From the NCBI GenBank assembly GCA_943704495.1, contig CALSCR010000150.1:1-21247 (forward strand): a DNA stretch of 21,247 bases, given 5' to 3'. Within the stretch, counting starts at the first letter, position 1, and every line of letters starts with the position of its first letter. A model generated the notes under the pieces. The model was given only the letters and a program-made list of their open reading frames with translations. It was not told where the DNA came from and searched no databases. This document shows positions 17,727-21,247 of the stretch, one piece after another. A program made the position numbers and the translations under genes. The stretch is from Pigoraptor chileana (taxonomy: Eukaryota > Opisthokonta > Filasterea).

Positions 17727-20671
17727 TTAAACTTCATTAGAGATGATCTCCCAAGTATTGCTTGGCTGCATAACCTGGCCATGGTGCCGCCAAAAGACAA
17801 CTTCGAACATGTCGGCAACCATAATGCGGTGCTGCGGAGCAAACGGCCGCAACGGTAAAATGAGTATTTGTCTTGACATCCACGCCGGAGGGGGGGAGGG
17901 GGCTCGGATTGAGCCCTTATTATTAGGTCGGGCACGTACATGGCAATGACTCGACACATATTACAAGTACTACGTATGCAGCAGTCAAGGTGCCGTTGCA
18001 TCACGACCGTATTGGCTGACTTTTACACTATTGTAGTGTAATATAACAGTTACGACCGCCGCTAGCACGGCTGACTGTCATTCAGTTGTGAATGACACGC
18101 CGCTGACACAATGCATTGACAGCCATGCAGTGTCGCCACCCACATTCGTCTGTCGGTGGGCACGCCAGTCACGTGCACGATGGGCACTGAACACTGCGGT
18201 ACATGTCATGGGTTCTGTCCAACCAACCTGATTCTTGAAGTTGGCTTTCGTCAGCCCAAACATCATTGGCCTTGGATTCGCTTCGATATACCACGCGTTC
18301 ATGCCCGAGTCCAGCATGATGTCAATGCCCCACCTGGAATGGTCGGCGGCAATTGAGTGCACTCCATCATCAGTCACGGTGCGGCGTCGGACAGCAGCAA
18401 ACTGATGAAGCGAGGGGAGCTGAGAGACTACCAATCATATGATTTTACCCACAGTTTGTACGAATACTCGCGGTGCTCGTGCGTGTTCCACAGGCTGAAC
18501 ACACGGCGTGCGATGCGCTTAATAGACGGCAACGTCCGGTCTTTCCACACTCCCAGGAGTTTTATCGAGCGGAAATATGCAAGTAGCTCTTCGAGCGTCA
18601 CAAGGGCCGATGCATCGTGATGCACCGAGAAATTTGTGAGGAATTTTCGTCGATCAAGCTCGCCCTTCGGGTCGGCACTCTGCTGGGCCCCGGGACTCAC
18701 GGCGTTGGTGGCGTCCCCATCATATTCAGACTGCACTGAAGTGCCGTGCCCATCATCAGCCTCAGAGCCGCCCGCATTGACAGAAACCGGTGGTTGGGCG
18801 TCGCCCGCAGCAAGGCGAACGACTGTCCCTTGCACGTTGATGTAGAGGTTGAGCGGAGAGAGGGACGTCACCAGAATGTAGACGCGCAGGTCAAACCGGC
18901 GGCCGCGAAAGGTCATCACATTGTCAATGAGGCGCTGCACGACAAGCGGCCCCTCCTTAACCCCCTGCTTCGCAACCGAAATCAGTGCCGTTGTATCGCT
19001 AAAGACACGGATTCCTTCCCCGCCAAAACTGCGCGTCCTGCCACGTGTGCATTATAATAGGACAAATAAATCAGTGAATGATCGTCAAGCGAGCGTGTCG
19101 TGACTGGCTCACTACAGTTGTCGCCTGTTGCCCGAGCGATTACCATTCTATTGTCCGATGAGGGGGGGGGGGGGGTTAACGTTTCCCGGGCGGCGGCACT
19201 AATGAATGACTGAAAACGCCTTACTGAAGCTTAAGGACACACGGATAGTTATATTACTGCGCCAACCCACCCGAGTTTGACCAGCCATCGCGGCATCGTG
19301 AGACCGACCCCGCTGACCTCCGTGGGCGCCTCTGCATTACTCGACACCGCAAGCAGCCTGCGCGTCCCGGCAATGCCTGCTGCTGCCCGTGGCTCCTCCT
19401 GGGCCTCCGTCCGCTCGGCATCCTCCTCCACATCCCCAGACCCGCCGTAGTCGACCATTCCCACATCGTCCTCACTGGCAGGCTGGTCAAGCTCGTCCTC
19501 GCCGGCGGTGGCGTTGGTGTTGAAGAGGAGTGGCAGGGTCTTGTCAGTACCCGACACACCCGATAACGCGACTGTGGGCTGCATTTTTAGCAGAAGGTTG
19601 GCGTTGTACGCAAGAAACTGCGTTGCGGTGACGTTGAATGCCTTGGGGTCGACGGTGAATATGAAGCTCTTAGGGTAGAACATGTCAATGTTGATCTCGG
19701 GATGTCGGCGGGCGTAGTGGCCGAGGCATTTGGCAACGTCCATTTTCAAGCCGAGAAAGCAACGGGCGCGCACCTTCGACCGCAGTTCGAGCACTTGCAT
19801 CCAGCTCACGCCAATCGCACGCAGCACACGGTCCGCAAGATAAGCACGCTTGGGCGGAAAGTGCGAAATCACTCGCGGGAATCCGACCGCTCTTGGCAGC
19901 TCTGCACGATACCCACAATTCAGTTTTCGTCATGCCATCCGGGCTAAATTCAGTAACTTCCCGATTGTTGTTGTCAGTGCAGTGAGCACGGCACAGCCAA
20001 CAACGAATCAGCTGTCGCGATCGGATGAACGTATAAAAGACACTCAAACTTGATGAAGCATGCAATAATGCTCACCTGCCCCATCTAGATCTTGTTTTGA
20101 AAGCTCGTCCCAGTTGAAATAAGGAGTCTCGCGGGGAAAATGAATCGAGGACACCAGAATTAATTTTGCTGCAGCAATGTCCGTTGTGTACTGCCACACT
20201 CGAGGCTGCAAACCCGACAAGACCCATACAAGTGTTTGACTCCGTTTTAGTAAGAAGTATCGTAGAATTAGACGAAAATGGTTCGTGAACTGATATCACG
20301 GTTGCATCCGCACCTGCATTGTGAGGTATCGGCGCTGAATTCCAAGATGGCCGAACACATTGAAGTCATTGCCTGTGTACACTTGCGGGACTGACTGAGT
20401 CTCTTTGGGAACGACGACGAAAGCATACTTAAAACTCCTTCTGCAGCGCGCCCTTGCCGGCATCCTGCATCCCCCAGTCAGCAGCGTCTTCATCCTCCGC
20501 CCCACCGCCCCACAGATTCATGAAGTCGTAATTGCGGATGCTTTGCAACATCCCCTTTTTAACTGCATTCGTAGCTATCACTGCGCCCACAATGAAGCAC
20601 GCGCTGCCCACCAGTAGCAGGCCCAGGCAGGTAAAAAGCCGCGGACGGCTATGGCCCTCCGGTATTCTCAT
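17727..20671 (-). CDS. TTL-family (tubulin-tyrosine-ligase-like) enzyme with N-terminal membrane anchor
   Basis: Exons: 20671-20314, 20205-20076, 19901-19271, 19028-18449, 18401-18228 and 17831-17727, about 658 aa. Residues 12-34 (LFTCLGLLLVGSACFIVGAV...) are one membrane helix after a short basic head, as in a type II anchor. The TTL ATP-grasp core runs from about 355 to the end: WLVKLGFGGEGIRVFSD (ATP-binding Lys and glycine loop), VVQRLIDN, RFDLRVYILVTSLSPLNLYI, KFLTNFSVHHDA, GIDIMLDSGMNAWYIEANPR (metal-binding Glu606/Asn608) and a closing helix RIMVADMFEVV. Family members add Tyr, Glu or Gly to tubulin or other proteins. An acidic insert lies at the end of exon 3. In exon 1 the anchor frame meets TAA after QKEF (TTT TAA at 20434-20429); skipping one T continues as KYAFVVVPKETQ. 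So the gene has a sequencing error, a mutation or a programmed +1 shift. Another ATG at 20812 would add 47 residues. Confidence 0.85.
18077..18096. other. Perfect 8-bp stem hairpin
   Basis: GTCATTCA, loop GTTG, TGAATGAC, inside the TTL intron 17832-18227. A second hairpin, ACACTA TTG TAGTGT, lies about 50 nt to its left. Confidence 0.6.
19162..19175. repeat. Run of 14 G
   Basis: Homopolymer in the intron between TTL exons 3 and 4; it reads as C14 in the transcript. A likely site of length variation or assembly error. Confidence 0.95.
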
Positions 20672-21106
20672 ACTGTGACCGCACAGTGGCCGAAGGTAAG
20701 CGGGAATCGAGTCCGGCAGCGAACGAGTCAACAACAGAACCGCAACAAAAGCAGCCGATGTGGTTCGAATACTCCGGCGCCTGGCGGTCTCAGCCGGCAG
20801 TACTGAAGACATAAACGAAGCACTGTCAATGCACTGAAGAGTATGATGTACGATATGAGGCCATCTTATAGTCTTTCAGCGGGACGGTTGGACGTACCCG
20901 TACTCACGTGCCCTGCTCATTTGACCTCATGAACTTTGCAAAATGAAAGCCCATTATTAATTCCCAATGGGACAAATAATGGGCGCAACACAAGGGGACT
21001 AACACTTGCCCCCTTTGCGCAATAGAATCATTTGGGGTTTTGGCCCTTCCATTGATGGACTACTGTTTTTTCATACAGTGTACGCACTCTCCTCGCATAA
21101 TATGTA

Positions 21107-21163
21107 TGTATCTGTATATTATATATATACAGATATATAATATACAGATATATATAATATACT
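21107..21163. repeat. AT-rich self-complementary tract
   Basis: TATCTGTATATTATATATAT is followed by its partial inverse. TCTGTATAT-TATAT-ATATACAGA forms a perfect 9-bp stem, and a second ACAGATATAT unit follows. It could extrude as a cruciform. Confidence 0.8.
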
Positions 21164-21190
21164 CTCGCTATTTCTCTCTCTCCCACATGG

Positions 21191-21247
21191 TGTGGAGCCC
21201 ATAACCACACAGCCCGAAGACACTGCCACTTGATTTCTACATTTCTC
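21191..21247 (+). repeat. Copy of a dispersed repeat of about 55 bp
   Basis: Begins TGTGGAGCCCATAACCACAC, has GCCCGAAGACACTGCCACTT in the middle and ends TGATTTCTACATTTCTC at the window edge. Closest to the copy at 3181. Confidence 0.5.

Larger units (their letters stand above)
20672..21247. other. Upstream region of the TTL gene
   Basis: Contains the open frame from ATG 20812 that may extend the TTL N terminus, one CACGTG near 20906, an AT-rich palindromic tract (listed) and a dispersed repeat copy at the window edge. No other exon seen. Confidence 0.45.

Noticed and set aside
16006-18401. One giant gene joining the TTL exons to the FHA-forkhead exons across 18227-16326
   Set aside because: Phase allowed it, but the exon at 17831-17727 completes the TTL fold with its usual last helix and a stop, and FHA-forkhead proteins are a separate known class.

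Overview
This is nuclear DNA of a eukaryote with intron-rich genes, probably a unicellular relative of animals and fungi (or another amorphean). The reasons are spliceosomal GT-AG introns of 47 to about 400 nt in nearly every gene, long CA/GT microsatellites in the introns, and a gene set that fits that part of the tree: a gene pairing a forkhead-associated (FHA) domain with a forkhead domain (the FOXK / Fkh1-2 / Fhl1 layout), a BAR-RhoGAP protein, a dual-specificity phosphatase, a tubulin-tyrosine-ligase (TTL) family enzyme and ankyrin proteins. I cannot name the species. I recognise no rRNA, tRNA, CRISPR array, virus-like element or transposon.

Layout. 1-1122 (-): 5' part of an ankyrin-repeat gene leaving the window. 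1889-4552 (+): a second ankyrin gene, head to head with the first. 5096-7141 (-): dual-specificity phosphatase with a proline-rich N terminus and a CxxC knuckle. 7536-8776 (-): alanine/glutamine-repeat protein with a SAP-like tail. 9451-9688 (-): small cysteine-rich zinc-ribbon-like protein, perhaps the 5' end of the previous gene. 10420-13762 (+): complete six-exon BAR-RhoGAP with a proline-rich tail. 14456-16310 (-): FHA-forkhead protein in which both the FHA phosphopeptide-binding residues and the forkhead recognition-helix residues are replaced. 17727-20671 (-): TTL-family enzyme with an N-terminal membrane anchor and one apparent +1 frameshift at TTT-TAA.

The genes do not form one pathway. 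BAR-RhoGAP (membrane curvature and Rho/Rac switching) and the TTL enzyme (peptide ligation, normally on tubulin) are both cytoskeletal; the ankyrin, phosphatase and forkhead genes look like separate housekeeping or signalling functions.

Beyond the genes, four patterns stand out. Introns tend to carry GU-rich repeats at the 5' end and AC-rich repeats at the 3' end of the sense strand, so the ends could pair. A degenerate repeat of about 55 bp recurs in introns and gene flanks on both strands. The palindrome CACGTG, often as TCACGTGA, is over-represented between genes. An 18-base block with codon-like spacing of differences is shared by two regions near 9.2 kb and 16.8 kb. All exon joins were made by eye from splice signals, reading phase and family conservation; none has transcript support.
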